DNA of 64,000 bases from assembly GCA_934271525.1 (NCBI GenBank), contig CAKQRL010000003.1:1-64000 (forward strand), given 5' to 3'. Below are positions 56,132 to 64,000 of the stretch, piece by piece (positions within the stretch are counted from its first letter, which is position 1; every line of letters starts with the position of its first letter). The translations under genes and the position numbers were made by a program. A model generated the notes under the pieces. The model had not been told where the DNA came from and searched no databases. It saw only the letters and a program-made list of their open reading frames with translations. The stretch is from an uncultured Rhodocyclaceae bacterium. Its GTDB lineage: Bacteria; Pseudomonadota; Gammaproteobacteria; Burkholderiales; Rhodocyclaceae.

Positions 56132-56248
56132 CAAAAACCTTTGCTTGACTACATTTAAAATGGCGAAAATACCTGCTGATTTTTTAAAAGCCTTTTGTTT
56201 TGCGCCATTTGGTAAGACAATAGACGCTCACTTTAAATTTTAAACACC

Positions 56249-56857
56249 ATGACCGCCGCATTTTTTTTGTTGCTTGCTTATTTAATCGGCTCGGTTTCCT
56301 TTGCCATTTTGGTGAGCAAGTTTTTCAAACTTTCTGACCCACGCTCTTATGGTTCCAAAAACCCGGGCGCTACCAACGTTTTGCGCAGTGGAAAAAAAAC
56401 GGCGGCTGTTTTAACGCTTTTGGGCGATAGCTTAAAAGGTTTTGTGGTTGTTGTGGCGGCGCATTTTTGGGCATATTTATTGGTTGATTCGGGTGAAGAA
56501 TTTTTGCTGATTTACGCCGCCGCCCTTTTTGTTTTTTTGGGACATTTGTTCCCAATTTTTCATCGTTTTCAAGGCGGCAAAGGCGTTGCCACGGCGGCGG
56601 GCATTTTATTTGCACTCAACCCTTACTTGGGTTTATCGGTTTTAACGGTGTGGATTGTCATTGCCCTTGTTAGTCGTTATTCATCTTTGGCTGCCATTAC
56701 TGCCGCTTTGCTTTTGCCATTATTAGGCGTGTATTTTTTGAGCATCTCCGCCCTGCCCTTGTGCTTGGCGATGACCTTTTTGTTACTATTTAAACACCGA
56801 TTAAACATTGCCCGCTTAATAAAAGGTGAAGAAACAAAAATCGGCAGCAAAAAATAA
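56249..56857 (+). CDS. plsY: Acyl-phosphate:glycerol-3-phosphate acyltransferase
   Basis: Inner-membrane enzyme that transfers the acyl group from acyl-phosphate to glycerol 3-phosphate, starting phospholipid synthesis. At 202 aa it has about five membrane segments, and the three PlsY motifs are visible: GSVSFAILVSKFF with DPRSYGSKNPGATNVLRSG, HLFPIFHRFQGGKGVATAAG, and FKHRLNIARLIKGEE. Confidence 0.95.
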   Translation: MTAAFFLLLAYLIGSVSFAILVSKFFKLSDPRSYGSKNPGATNVLRSGKKTAAVLTLLGDSLKGFVVVVAAHFWAYLLVDSGEEFLLIYAAALFVFLGHLFPIFHRFQGGKGVATAAGILFALNPYLGLSVLTVWIVIALVSRYSSLAAITAALLLPLLGVYFLSISALPLCLAMTFLLLFKHRLNIARLIKGEETKIGSKK

Positions 56858-56862
56858 AAAAA

Positions 56863-56913
56863 TCCACGGTAAACGCTTTATTTTTTTCAAAATTTTTTGC
56901 CGTTTACCGTGGA
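56863..56913. repeat. Palindromic element, 51 bp
   Basis: TCCACGGTAAACGC at 56863 and GTTTACCGTGGA ending at 56913 around T7-C-A. Between plsY and aroQ, both on the plus strand. Confidence 0.93.
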
Positions 56914-57102
56914 AAAATGTCAAAAAAGTTCAGCGTTTAAGGCAGAAATGTCGCAAACTTGCGGTAAAAAACGTCAAAATCGCTTAAAATACCATTTCAA
57001 AAAATAAGCAGGGAACAGTCTCAAACCCCACAAACAAAGGCAACAAAAAACTTAAACCCCATAAGCAAACGGAGCAAAAAACTTGAAAGCGGAGTGCAAA
57101 CC

Positions 57103-57624
57103 TTGAAATACAAAATTTTGGTGTTAAATGGTCCTAATCTTAATTTGTTAGGCGTTCGGGAGCCGGGAATCTACGGCGCAACAACGCTGGATGCCATTTG
57201 CCAAAAATTAACAAAACGTGCCGAGTTGGCAGGAATTGCCTTGGAAGCTTTTCAAAGCAACTCCGAATCGGCGTTAATCAACCGCATTCATGCGGCAGCA
57301 GGTTTTACAAAAAACAGCGCTTCAACATTTGAAAATGCGGCAAGGGCAGAATCAGCAAAATCAGTAGAATCAGCAAAAATTGTTGATGCCATCATCTTTA
57401 ACCCTGCGGCGTTTACGCACACGAGCATTGCCTTGCGTGATGCCTTGTTAGCCGTCAAAATTCCCTTTGTGGAAGTGCATTTGTCCAACATTTTTGGGCG
57501 CGATGCTTTCCGCAAAATCTCTTATTTTTCAGACATTGCCGAAGGTGTGGTTAGCGGCTTCGGCGCAAAAAGTTATGATTTAGCCTTGGAATTTTTCATC
57601 CAAAAATTCAGTGGAGCAGAATAA
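57103..57624 (+). CDS. aroQ: Type II 3-dehydroquinate dehydratase with a low-complexity insertion
   Basis: Third step of the shikimate route. Conserved parts are [15 protein letters not shown], the His-containing [17 protein letters not shown] and [14 protein letters not shown]. Normal members have 145-150 aa; this has about 173 because a stretch of about 25 residues rich in Ala, Glu and Ser ([14 protein letters not shown]) sits between the usual IHAA and [14 protein letters not shown] start at the TTG at 57103, where GGAG is spaced 8 bases upstream; a GTG at 57094 is the alternative. First gene of the operon with accB-accC-prmA. Confidence 0.93.
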   Translation: MKYKILVLNGPNLNLLGVREPGIYGATTLDAICQKLTKRAELAGIALEAFQSNSESALINRIHAAAGFTKNSASTFENAARAESAKSVESAKIVDAIIFNPAAFTHTSIALRDALLAVKIPFVEVHLSNIFGRDAFRKISYFSDIAEGVVSGFGAKSYDLALEFFIQKFSGAE

Positions 57625-58103
57625 TGGATTTAAGAAAACTCAAAAAATTAATTGATTTGGTGCAATCTTCTGGCATTTCCGAGTTGGAAGTAACCGAAGG
57701 CGAAGAAAAAATCCGCATTGCCAAAACGCTTGTGGCAGCGCCTGTGCAAAATGTAACTTTGCCCAATCAATTTGCAATGACTCAAGCCATGCCAATGCCG
57801 GCATCGGGTGTTTCCGTGTCAAATGTTGGCACTGCGCCTGCGCCAACGGAAGAAGCATCTATTCCCGAAGGCCATTTGGTTAAAGCACCGATGGTGGGCA
57901 CTTTTTATTCTTCGCCATCGCCCGGAGCAGAATCCTTTGTGCAGTTGGGCGCAAAAGTTAAAAAAGGCGATACGCTTTGCATTATTGAAGCAATGAAATT
58001 ATTAAACGAAATTGAAGCCGATGCAGACGGCACCATCAAAGCCGTTTTGGTTGAAAACGGCGAACCTGTGGAGTTTGGCGAACCTTTATTTGTGATTGGT
58101 TAA
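57624..58103 (+). CDS. accB: Biotin carboxyl carrier protein of acetyl-CoA carboxylase
   Basis: Carries biotin between AccC and the AccA/AccD pair. The N-terminal helical segment (1-30) and a Pro/Ala-rich linker (about 40-80) precede the biotinyl domain, with Lys125 in EAMKL as the biotinylation site, to be loaded by the BirA encoded at 2.5 kb. Its ATG overlaps the aroQ stop by one base. 159 aa. Confidence 0.96.
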   Translation: MDLRKLKKLIDLVQSSGISELEVTEGEEKIRIAKTLVAAPVQNVTLPNQFAMTQAMPMPASGVSVSNVGTAPAPTEEASIPEGHLVKAPMVGTFYSSPSPGAESFVQLGAKVKKGDTLCIIEAMKLLNEIEADADGTIKAVLVENGEPVEFGEPLFVIG

Positions 58104-58107
58104 TTTT

Positions 58108-59466
58108 ATGTTTGACAAAGTCTTAATTGCCAATCGCGGTGAAATTGCCTTGCGCGTGCAACGCGCTTGCCGCGAAATGGGCATTAAAACCGTGGTGGTG
58201 CATTCCGAACCCGACAGAGAAGCCACTTACGTTAAATTGGCAGATGAATCCGTTTGCATTGGGCCAGCTTCTTCGGCATTGAGCTATTTGAACGTGCCGG
58301 CAATTATCTCCGCAGCCGAAGTCACCGATGCGCAAGCCATTCATCCGGGTTATGGATTTTTGTCTGAAAACGCCGATTTTGCCGAACGCGTGGAGCAATC
58401 GGGTTTTGTGTTTATTGGCCCCAAAGCCCAAACCATTCGTTTGATGGGGGACAAAGTTTCTGCCAAACGCGCCATGCAAGAATCAGGCGTGCCGTGTGTG
58501 CCCGGTTCAAATGGCGCACTGCCCAGTGATCCCAAAGCCATTTTGAAAATTGCCAAAGAAGTGGGTTATCCGGTAATTATCAAAGCGGCGGGCGGCGGCG
58601 GCGGGCGCGGAATGCGTGTGGTGCATACCGAAGCGGCATTGCTGAACGCCGTTCAAATGACGCAACAAGAAGCGCAAACGGCTTTTGGAAATTCCACGGT
58701 CTACTTAGAAAAATTTTTAGAAAATCCACGCCATGTGGAAATTCAAATTTTGTCGGATTCTTTTGGCAATGCCATTTATTTGGGCGAGCGCGATTGTTCT
58801 ATGCAGCGCCGCAACCAAAAGGTTTTGGAAGAAGCGCCTGCTCCGCTGATTGAGCGCAAACACATTCAAAAAATTGGTGAGCGTTGCGCCAAGGCTTGCC
58901 AAAAAATTGGTTACCGCGGCGCGGGCACTTTTGAATTTTTGTATGAAAACGGCGAGTTTTATTTTATAGAAATGAACACGCGCGTGCAGGTGGAGCATCC
59001 GGTAACCGAATTGATTAGCGGCGTGGATATTGTGCAAGAGCAAATCCGCGTAGCTGCTGGCGAAAAATTGCGTTTTGCGCAAAAAGATATTGCCTTAAAA
59101 GGTCATGCCATAGAATGCCGCATCAATGCGGAAGATCCATTTACATTTGTGCCCAGCCCCGGGCAAATTAGTTTTTATCATCCGCCGGGCGGGCCTGGCA
59201 TTCGCGTGGATTCGCATATTTACCAAGGTTACACCGTGCCGCCTTATTACGATTCAATGGTTGCCAAAGTGATCGCTTATGGCGACACACGCAAACAAGC
59301 CATACGCCGCATGCGCATTGCTTTGTCGGAAATGCACATTCAAGGCATTAAAACCAACATTCCTTTGCACCAAGAATTGATGTCGGATGCACGCTTTTTG
59401 GAAGGCGGCGCCAGCATTCATTATTTGGAGCAAAAACTAGCCGAAAAAAATGAAGTGAAATCTTAA
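58108..59466 (+). CDS. accC: Biotin carboxylase subunit of acetyl-CoA carboxylase
   Basis: Carboxylates AccB-biotin using ATP and bicarbonate. ATP-grasp enzyme of 452 aa with [14 protein letters not shown] at the start, the Gly-rich loop [14 protein letters not shown], and [16 protein letters not shown]. The ATG at 58108 is chosen because the longer frame from 58096 reads into accB. Residues [12 protein letters not shown] include a half-element-like sequence that is also close to the usual protein sequence. Confidence 0.96.
   Translation: MFDKVLIANRGEIALRVQRACREMGIKTVVVHSEPDREATYVKLADESVCIGPASSALSYLNVPAIISAAEVTDAQAIHPGYGFLSENADFAERVEQSGFVFIGPKAQTIRLMGDKVSAKRAMQESGVPCVPGSNGALPSDPKAILKIAKEVGYPVIIKAAGGGGGRGMRVVHTEAALLNAVQMTQQEAQTAFGNSTVYLEKFLENPRHVEIQILSDSFGNAIYLGERDCSMQRRNQKVLEEAPAPLIERKHIQKIGERCAKACQKIGYRGAGTFEFLYENGEFYFIEMNTRVQVEHPVTELISGVDIVQEQIRVAAGEKLRFAQKDIALKGHAIECRINAEDPFTFVPSPGQISFYHPPGGPGIRVDSHIYQGYTVPPYYDSMVAKVIAYGDTRKQAIRRMRIALSEMHIQGIKTNIPLHQELMSDARFLEGGASIHYLEQKLAEKNEVKS
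58693..58704 (+). repeat. Half palindromic element-like sequence in accC
   Basis: TCCACGGTCTAC (one mismatch). The residues it encodes are conserved in AccC generally, so this may be coincidence. Confidence 0.35.
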
Positions 59467-59467
59467 A

Positions 59468-60352
59468 ATGTGGCAGCAAATTCGTTTTTTAACTTGTGCC
59501 CAAAAGGCGGATTGGATTAGCGATTTTCTTTTGGAAAATGGCGCTTTGTCGGTGGAATTGTTGGATGCCGATGCCAATACGCCTTTGGAAGCGCCGCAGT
59601 TTGATGAACCCGGCGAAGTGGCGCAGTTGTGGAAAAACGTCTCCATTTTAAGTTTGTGGAACCGCACCGAAGATTTTTCCAACGCCATCAAGCAAGCACC
59701 CGAAGGTATTTTTGAAAAAAATTTTTCGTTTACCGTGGAAAATTTACCCAACGAAAATTGGGTAGAAAAAACGCAAGCGCAATTCCAACCCATTGAAATC
59801 ACAAAAGATTTTTGGATTGTGCCCACTTGGTGCAACGCTGTGCCCAACGCCAAAATTTTGCTTACACTTAATCCCGGAATGGCATTTGGCACGGGTTCGC
59901 ACCCGACCACGCATCTTTGTTTGGAATGGTTGGCGCAAAATGTGAAAGAAAATGACCGCATTTTGGATTACGGCACAGGTTCGGGCATTTTGGCAATTGC
60001 TGCTGCCAAAATGAAAGCAGGTGAAATTATTGCCGTAGACATTGATGAAAACGCTTTAATCGCTGCCCGCCAAAATGCCATGCAAAATCACATCAACAAC
60101 ATTACTTTTTTGAATGCCGACCAAAAAATTGACGGACAATTTGACATTGTTGTTGCCAACATTTTGGCGAATCCTTTGCGCTTATTGGCGCCCGTTTTGT
60201 GTTCGCACGTGAAAGAAAACGGCGGCGCTTTGATTTTAAGCGGCATATTAGAATCCCAAGCCGATGAACTTATTGGCATTTACCAACATTTTTTAAGCAC
60301 AAAAACCGCCCAAAACCTTGACGGTTGGGCGCTTTTGGTAGGGAGACGCTGA
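59468..60352 (+). CDS. prmA: Ribosomal protein L11 methyltransferase
   Basis: Trimethylates amino groups of ribosomal protein L11. Of 294 aa, the N-terminal domain has ADWISDFLLENGALSVEL, and the catalytic domain has GMAFGTGSHPTT, ILDYGTGSGILAIAA and ANILANPLRLLAP. About residues 82-93 (FEKNFSFTVEN) are translated half element. It is one base after accC and overlaps the next start by one base. Confidence 0.95.
   Translation: MWQQIRFLTCAQKADWISDFLLENGALSVELLDADANTPLEAPQFDEPGEVAQLWKNVSILSLWNRTEDFSNAIKQAPEGIFEKNFSFTVENLPNENWVEKTQAQFQPIEITKDFWIVPTWCNAVPNAKILLTLNPGMAFGTGSHPTTHLCLEWLAQNVKENDRILDYGTGSGILAIAAAKMKAGEIIAVDIDENALIAARQNAMQNHINNITFLNADQKIDGQFDIVVANILANPLRLLAPVLCSHVKENGGALILSGILESQADELIGIYQHFLSTKTAQNLDGWALLVGRR
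59728..59739 (-). repeat. Half palindromic element inside prmA
   Basis: TTTTTTGAAAAAAATTTTTC followed by GTTTACCGTGGAAAAT; the right half of an element read in frame as FEKNFSFTVEN. Confidence 0.87.
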
Positions 60353-62049
60353 TGCAAACCCGTTGCCCGCATTGCCACACTTTGTTTAGCGTATCAACCG
60401 AACAACTCAAAACCTACGCTGGTCGCGTGCGTTGCGGGAATTGTCGGCAAGTTTTTAATGCCTTTGATTCGTTAAACCAACCCGTTGTAGAAACACAGCG
60501 CATTCCCGCACTGCAACGCCGCCCAACGCCGTTTTTAAGGGATATCAATCCACGTTTGGAAATCAATTTTGGCAATGCCTCCGAAGCAGGTGCTGAAAGC
60601 ATTGTGCATTTGGATATTGACGACGATGAGTTCAATGCCCTAAATAGCCCAAACTACGAAGAAGACGAAGGCTATGCAAACGAAGAATATCCAGACGAAT
60701 ACGATGATGAAGAATATGAAGAATCCCGTATTCCAGAGAATTTTGAAACCTTTGAAAAGATGGCGCAAAAAACCAGCATTTTTTTGGACCCGCCGGTGGA
60801 TTTGCCATCTACGCAAATTTTTGAGCAAAAACTTCCCAAAAAAGTCAAAGATGCTCTGCAAGTGCAAATTGAGTTGGCACCATCCTTGGCGCCCGACAAC
60901 ATAGATTTGGAAGATGTTCCGCCCAAAACCATCGCGCCCGATGATTTGGTTATGGACGATTTGCCGAGCGCGCCGCCACCTTCTGGCGAACTCAACCCCG
61001 ATTTGTTGGAAAGCAAAATCAATGCGCTTGAAATAGAATTTGAAAAAGAAGACAAAGAATGGCGCAAAAAAGCGAGCGAGCGGCGCAGAGCCGAAAAAGA
61101 AGCAGAATTAACAGCCGAGAGCGCTGACGTGGCAGAGGCGGCAAAAGCCTTGGAAGAAACGCCAACAATGGTCACCACTGCGTTTTCCGTTACACCATCG
61201 GAACTGCCTGTTTTTTCAACCAAGTTTATTTGCAAAGAAGATTTGCTCACCAACGCGCCAAACGAACCAGACTTCAAAACACCGACCAAAAAATCGCCCA
61301 AAAAACCAAGCGTGGTGGAAGAAGCGCCATCCGAGGAATCTGATCAACAAGCCGAATCGGCAGAATCCGAAGATTTGACACAATCCGAAGAATCTTCCAA
61401 AGCATCCGAAGCGCCTGAATTAAGCGAAACAACCGAATTAACCGAAACAAGTGAATCCAAAACATCCTTTTTAGACAATCAATCCATTGCCGCCAACGAT
61501 GAACCCGAAGCGGGCGATGACGTTCCAGCCTCGCCATTGCCGCCCATATCCGAAAAACCATCGGTTTTGCGCCCGCGCCAAAAAATCACCAAGGAAATGG
61601 TCGCCATAATCGTTTTGGGCGTAATTTTTGTTTTGCAAGCCTTTGTTTTGTTGCGCGATGGCATTGTCAAAAGCGCTCCGGGAATGCGTTCAGTTTATAC
61701 GGCGTTGGGCTTGTCCTTGCCTTTACAAAAGGAATTGTCGCTTTTAACCATTGAATCATCCGATTTAAACATAGACAACGCCAACGGCATTTTCAAATTG
61801 CAAGCAACCTTGGGCAACCACGCGCGTTTTAACCAAGCATGGCCAAATTTAGAATTGGTTTTAACCGATTCGCTTGACCAAGTTATTGTGCGCCGCGTGT
61901 TGCGCCCAAAAGAATATTTGAAAGATCCGAATCTATCCTCCTTCAAAGCCCAAAGCGAAGACCACATTCAGCTGTGGTTGGAAGCCAAAAACGTGGAGGC
62001 AGTCGGTTATCGCTTATCGGTTTTTTATCCTAACAAAGGAACAACATAA
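60352..62049 (+). CDS. Zinc-ribbon and DUF3426 membrane protein
   Basis: A 565-residue protein usually found after prmA in betaproteobacteria. A zinc ribbon at residues 5-35 (CPHCHTLF, then VRCGNCRQVF), a very long acidic Glu/Ser/Asp/Pro-rich linker (about 70-410, with repeated AES/SEE/TET), one membrane helix (MVAIIVLGVIFVLQAFVLL, near residue 420) and the C-terminal DUF3426 domain. Role unknown. The ATG at 60352 overlaps the prmA stop by one base with GGGAG upstream. The linker is far longer than the family norm as I recall it. Confidence 0.87.
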   Translation: MQTRCPHCHTLFSVSTEQLKTYAGRVRCGNCRQVFNAFDSLNQPVVETQRIPALQRRPTPFLRDINPRLEINFGNASEAGAESIVHLDIDDDEFNALNSPNYEEDEGYANEEYPDEYDDEEYEESRIPENFETFEKMAQKTSIFLDPPVDLPSTQIFEQKLPKKVKDALQVQIELAPSLAPDNIDLEDVPPKTIAPDDLVMDDLPSAPPPSGELNPDLLESKINALEIEFEKEDKEWRKKASERRRAEKEAELTAESADVAEAAKALEETPTMVTTAFSVTPSELPVFSTKFICKEDLLTNAPNEPDFKTPTKKSPKKPSVVEEAPSEESDQQAESAESEDLTQSEESSKASEAPELSETTELTETSESKTSFLDNQSIAANDEPEAGDDVPASPLPPISEKPSVLRPRQKITKEMVAIIVLGVIFVLQAFVLLRDGIVKSAPGMRSVYTALGLSLPLQKELSLLTIESSDLNIDNANGIFKLQATLGNHARFNQAWPNLELVLTDSLDQVIVRRVLRPKEYLKDPNLSSFKAQSEDHIQLWLEAKNVEAVGYRLSVFYPNKGTT

Positions 62050-62981
62050 TGAAAATTGCAATCAGTGGCTCTATGGCTTTTGACCGCATGATGACCTTCC
62101 CCGACCATTTTCAGCGCCACTTGTTGCCTGAAGAATTGCACCGCGTGAACGTGTGCTTTGTGGTGCCTGATATGCGCGTGGATTTTGGCGGTTGCGCGGG
62201 CAATATTGCTTACAATTTAAAACTATTAAACGAAGAAAAATCAGCGTTTATCGTGGCGGCATTAGGTAAAGACAGCGCGCCGTATCGCGATCGCTTAAAA
62301 AACTTGAATTTAAGCGATCGCTACATTTACCAAGAAAACGCCGAATACAGCGCACAGGCGGCAATCACATCAGATGCCGCAGGCAACCAAATCACCACAT
62401 TTCATCCGGGCGCTTTGGCAAGCGCCACAAATACCCATATCACAAACGACTTTGATTTGGCTATTATCGCACCGAGCACTTACGCTTCTATGCAACAACA
62501 CGCCAAAGAATGTGCGGATTTGAAAATCCCCTTCTTTTTTGACCCGGGACAAAACTTACCGCTTTTTTCAAAAGACGATTTGTTGGCAATGATGAAAATT
62601 GCCCCGTGGTTTGTTGTCAACGATTACGAATGCGCAATGTTGTGCGAACGCACCAATTTAAGCACCTTTAGCATTGCACAAAAAGTAGAGGTTTTAATTG
62701 TAACGCACGGCGCAAAGGGTTCATCCATTTTCACCAATGGTAGAGAAATCAAAATCCCTGCCCTTGCCACTACCAACGCCAAAGACCCAACAGGTTGCGG
62801 GGATGCTTACCGCGCGGGTTTACTTTACGGCAAATCACACGAATGGTCGTGGGAAAAAAGCGCCAAGTTGGCAAGCTTGCTTGGCGCCATCAAAATTGAA
62901 TCCGCCGGCGGCCAAAACCACACGCCAAGCTTTGAGGACATTAAAAAACGTTTTAAAGAAAACTTTGATGAAGATTTTTAA
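62049..62981 (+). CDS. PfkB-family sugar or nucleoside kinase
   Basis: A 310-residue ribokinase-fold kinase. It has the N-terminal GGCAGNIAYNLKLL and the C-terminal DPTGCGDAYRAGLLYG in which Asp is the catalytic base. In betaproteobacteria the gene following the DUF3426 gene is annotated as adenosine kinase-like PfkB; the substrate is uncertain. The ATG overlaps the preceding stop by one base. Confidence 0.9.
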   Translation: MKIAISGSMAFDRMMTFPDHFQRHLLPEELHRVNVCFVVPDMRVDFGGCAGNIAYNLKLLNEEKSAFIVAALGKDSAPYRDRLKNLNLSDRYIYQENAEYSAQAAITSDAAGNQITTFHPGALASATNTHITNDFDLAIIAPSTYASMQQHAKECADLKIPFFFDPGQNLPLFSKDDLLAMMKIAPWFVVNDYECAMLCERTNLSTFSIAQKVEVLIVTHGAKGSSIFTNGREIKIPALATTNAKDPTGCGDAYRAGLLYGKSHEWSWEKSAKLASLLGAIKIESAGGQNHTPSFEDIKKRFKENFDEDF

Positions 62982-63045
62982 ATCAAACGTTTTTAATAAA
63001 CAGGGTTCAAAAGTTTTCCAAATGTTTTAAAACAAGGAGTTGCAA

Positions 63046-63510
63046 ATGAAAAAAGTTCTTTTTATCTGCGCGGCGGCGGCATTGTTGGTGGCGTGTGAAA
63101 CCACATCTTTAACGGGAGACGCTTACTCCCGCACACAAACGCGCCAAATGCAAACGGTGTTGGAAGGCACGGTGCTCTCCATTCGCGCGGTCAAAATTGA
63201 CGGCACACAAACCGGAACAGGCACTTTAACGGGCGCGGCAGTGGGCGGTGTTGCAGGCGGTGCTGTGGGACGCGGTTACGGATCGGTTGCGGCGGCTGTG
63301 GCGGGTGCTGTGGCAGGCGGTTTAATCGGCAACGCGCTGGAAGAAAAAGTCACTGCCAAAAATGGCATTGAGCTAACCATTCGCTTGCAACGGGGCGACA
63401 CCGTGGCGATTGTGCAAGAAGTAAGCGCCAATGAAACTTTCCGCGCAGGCGACCGCGTGCGTATTTTGTATGGAGCCAATGGTCAAGCCCGCGTATCCCC
63501 AGTCAACTAA
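63046..63510 (+). CDS. Glycine-zipper outer-membrane lipoprotein (17-kDa antigen-like)
   Basis: A 154-residue lipoprotein with a signal peptide ending at lipobox LVAC, then a glycine-zipper segment (GAAVGGVAGGAVGRGYG, VAGAVAGGLIG) and a C-terminal beta-rich tail. Related to SlyB and the rickettsial 17-kDa antigen; role is in envelope integrity for the better-known members. I use the ATG at 63046, preceded by AAGGAG; a TTG two codons earlier is in frame. Confidence 0.88.
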   Translation: MKKVLFICAAAALLVACETTSLTGDAYSRTQTRQMQTVLEGTVLSIRAVKIDGTQTGTGTLTGAAVGGVAGGAVGRGYGSVAAAVAGAVAGGLIGNALEEKVTAKNGIELTIRLQRGDTVAIVQEVSANETFRAGDRVRILYGANGQARVSPVN

Positions 63511-63525
63511 AAAAATCCTCCAAAA

Positions 63526-63576
63526 TCCACGGTGAACCGATTGTTTTTTTCAAAAAAATATTGGGTTTACCGTGGA
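63526..63576. repeat. Palindromic element, 51 bp, convergent junction
   Basis: TCCACGGTGAAC at 63526 and GTTTACCGTGGA ending at 63576 around T7-C-A7. It separates the 3' ends of the lipoprotein gene and the SGNH-type gene. Confidence 0.92.
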
Positions 63577-63579
63577 TTT

Positions 63580-64000
63580 TTATTCTTTTGGAAATTCTTT
63601 GTAAATAATTTCTGCTATTTTTTGAGCGGTTTTTTCGCCACCAACGTAGGTGATGTGGTCGTTGTTGGCAAAGTTAAACTCACCCTTTTCGTTTTCCAAA
63701 TGGCATTTTCCCGTTTGCGTATCACACAAATCAAGGTAGCCATACACAAATTCCACAAAACTTGGAAAACGTTTTTCTTTCATCAATTCTTGCGACCAGT
63801 TGATGTAATTCAAATAAGTGCTGGTAAATAAATTGGGGCACGCTTTTTCTTTGCGTTTGAGTTTGCGTTTGTTGCCCGTCTCGCACATATAATCCACTTC
63901 TCCCGGAGAACCCAGAAAAATCATTTTTCTAGGCGGCGGCGTGAAAAGTCCCGCTTGATTCATCAGCCAATTGTGCAAGTCTTCCTTGCTCTTGGGTAAT
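63580..64000 (-). CDS. C-terminal part of an SGNH-type (acyltransferase-like) protein, cut by the window edge
   Basis: The frame is open to the right edge, so the N-terminus lies outside. The 140 visible residues include MIFLGSPGEVDYMCETG and end with FANNDHITYVGGEKTAQKI, resembling the last block of SGNH hydrolase domains (DxxH) fused to membrane acyltransferases of the OafA type. If so it would acetylate a surface glycan. The identification is by motif only. Confidence 0.6.
   Translation of the reverse strand, partial: LPKSKEDLHNWLMNQAGLFTPPPRKMIFLGSPGEVDYMCETGNKRKLKRKEKACPNLFTSTYLNYINWSQELMKEKRFPSFVEFVYGYLDLCDTQTGKCHLENEKGEFNFANNDHITYVGGEKTAQKIAEIIYKEFPKE

Overview
The window is a gene-dense bacterial chromosome segment of about 64 kb, roughly mid-40s % GC by eye. 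It looks like a Gram-negative of the Betaproteobacteria (Burkholderiales-like gene order). Supporting clusters are aroQ-accB-accC-prmA plus a zinc-ribbon/DUF3426 protein, smc directly followed by zipA, accA-tilS, yajC-secD-secF, ptsI-ptsH-EIIA, dapA-bamC, and bamD beside rluD. There are outer-membrane lipoproteins (bamC, bamD), a lipid A acyltransferase and an OpgB-like enzyme. The species cannot be named from this sequence. No insertion sequence, prophage or CRISPR array was seen, and there is one tRNA.

Layout. 0-5 kb: mrp, a CZB protein, coaX-birA, an unrecognised gene coupled to queC. 5-16 kb: an MBL hydrolase, yajC-secD-secF-nqrM, tilS-accA, tRNA-Arg(CCU), rarA-xerC-DUF484, a LysE exporter, an lpxL-like gene. 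16-19 kb: ddh, then an FkbM methyltransferase and a polytopic membrane protein with simple-repeat tracts. 19-24 kb: signalling block (histidine kinase, receiver/HD-GYP, a receiver lacking its Asp, a small protein, HDOD). 24-34 kb: OpgB-like enzyme with a C13 tract, ileS-ribF, rlmE-ftsH, a second copy of the membrane protein broken at a G13 tract, rlmB. 34-40 kb: PTS phosphorelay, trxB, dapA-bamC. 40-42 kb: an AT-rich single-chain restriction-modification gene. 42-54 kb: nudix-prfA, paaK-ACT, a GT41-type glycosyltransferase, zipA-smc, bamD. 53-63 kb: rluD, hscA, plsY, aroQ-accB-accC-prmA-DUF3426-pfkB, a glycine-zipper lipoprotein. The right edge cuts an SGNH-type gene.

Two things stand out. 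First, a short palindromic element built from the 12-mer TCCACGGTAAAC (also TCCACGGTCAAC) and its inverse occurs about 52 times, roughly once per 1.2 kb. There are 16 inward-facing pairs, 11 of them exactly 51 bp long, 2 outward-facing pairs, and 16 half copies. It lies at convergent, tandem and divergent junctions and also inside coding sequence (a complete 17-codon copy in ileS; halves in xerC, rlmE, smc, rluD, accC, prmA). It may be a DNA-uptake-like word, a REP-like element with terminator function, or both.

Second, four cell-surface-type genes carry simple repeats typical of phase variation: CT19 in an FkbM methyltransferase (apparently OFF), G9 in a membrane protein (ON), C13 in an OpgB-like enzyme (ON), and G13 in the paralogous membrane protein (OFF). 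This suggests a host-associated organism with switchable envelope glycan modification.
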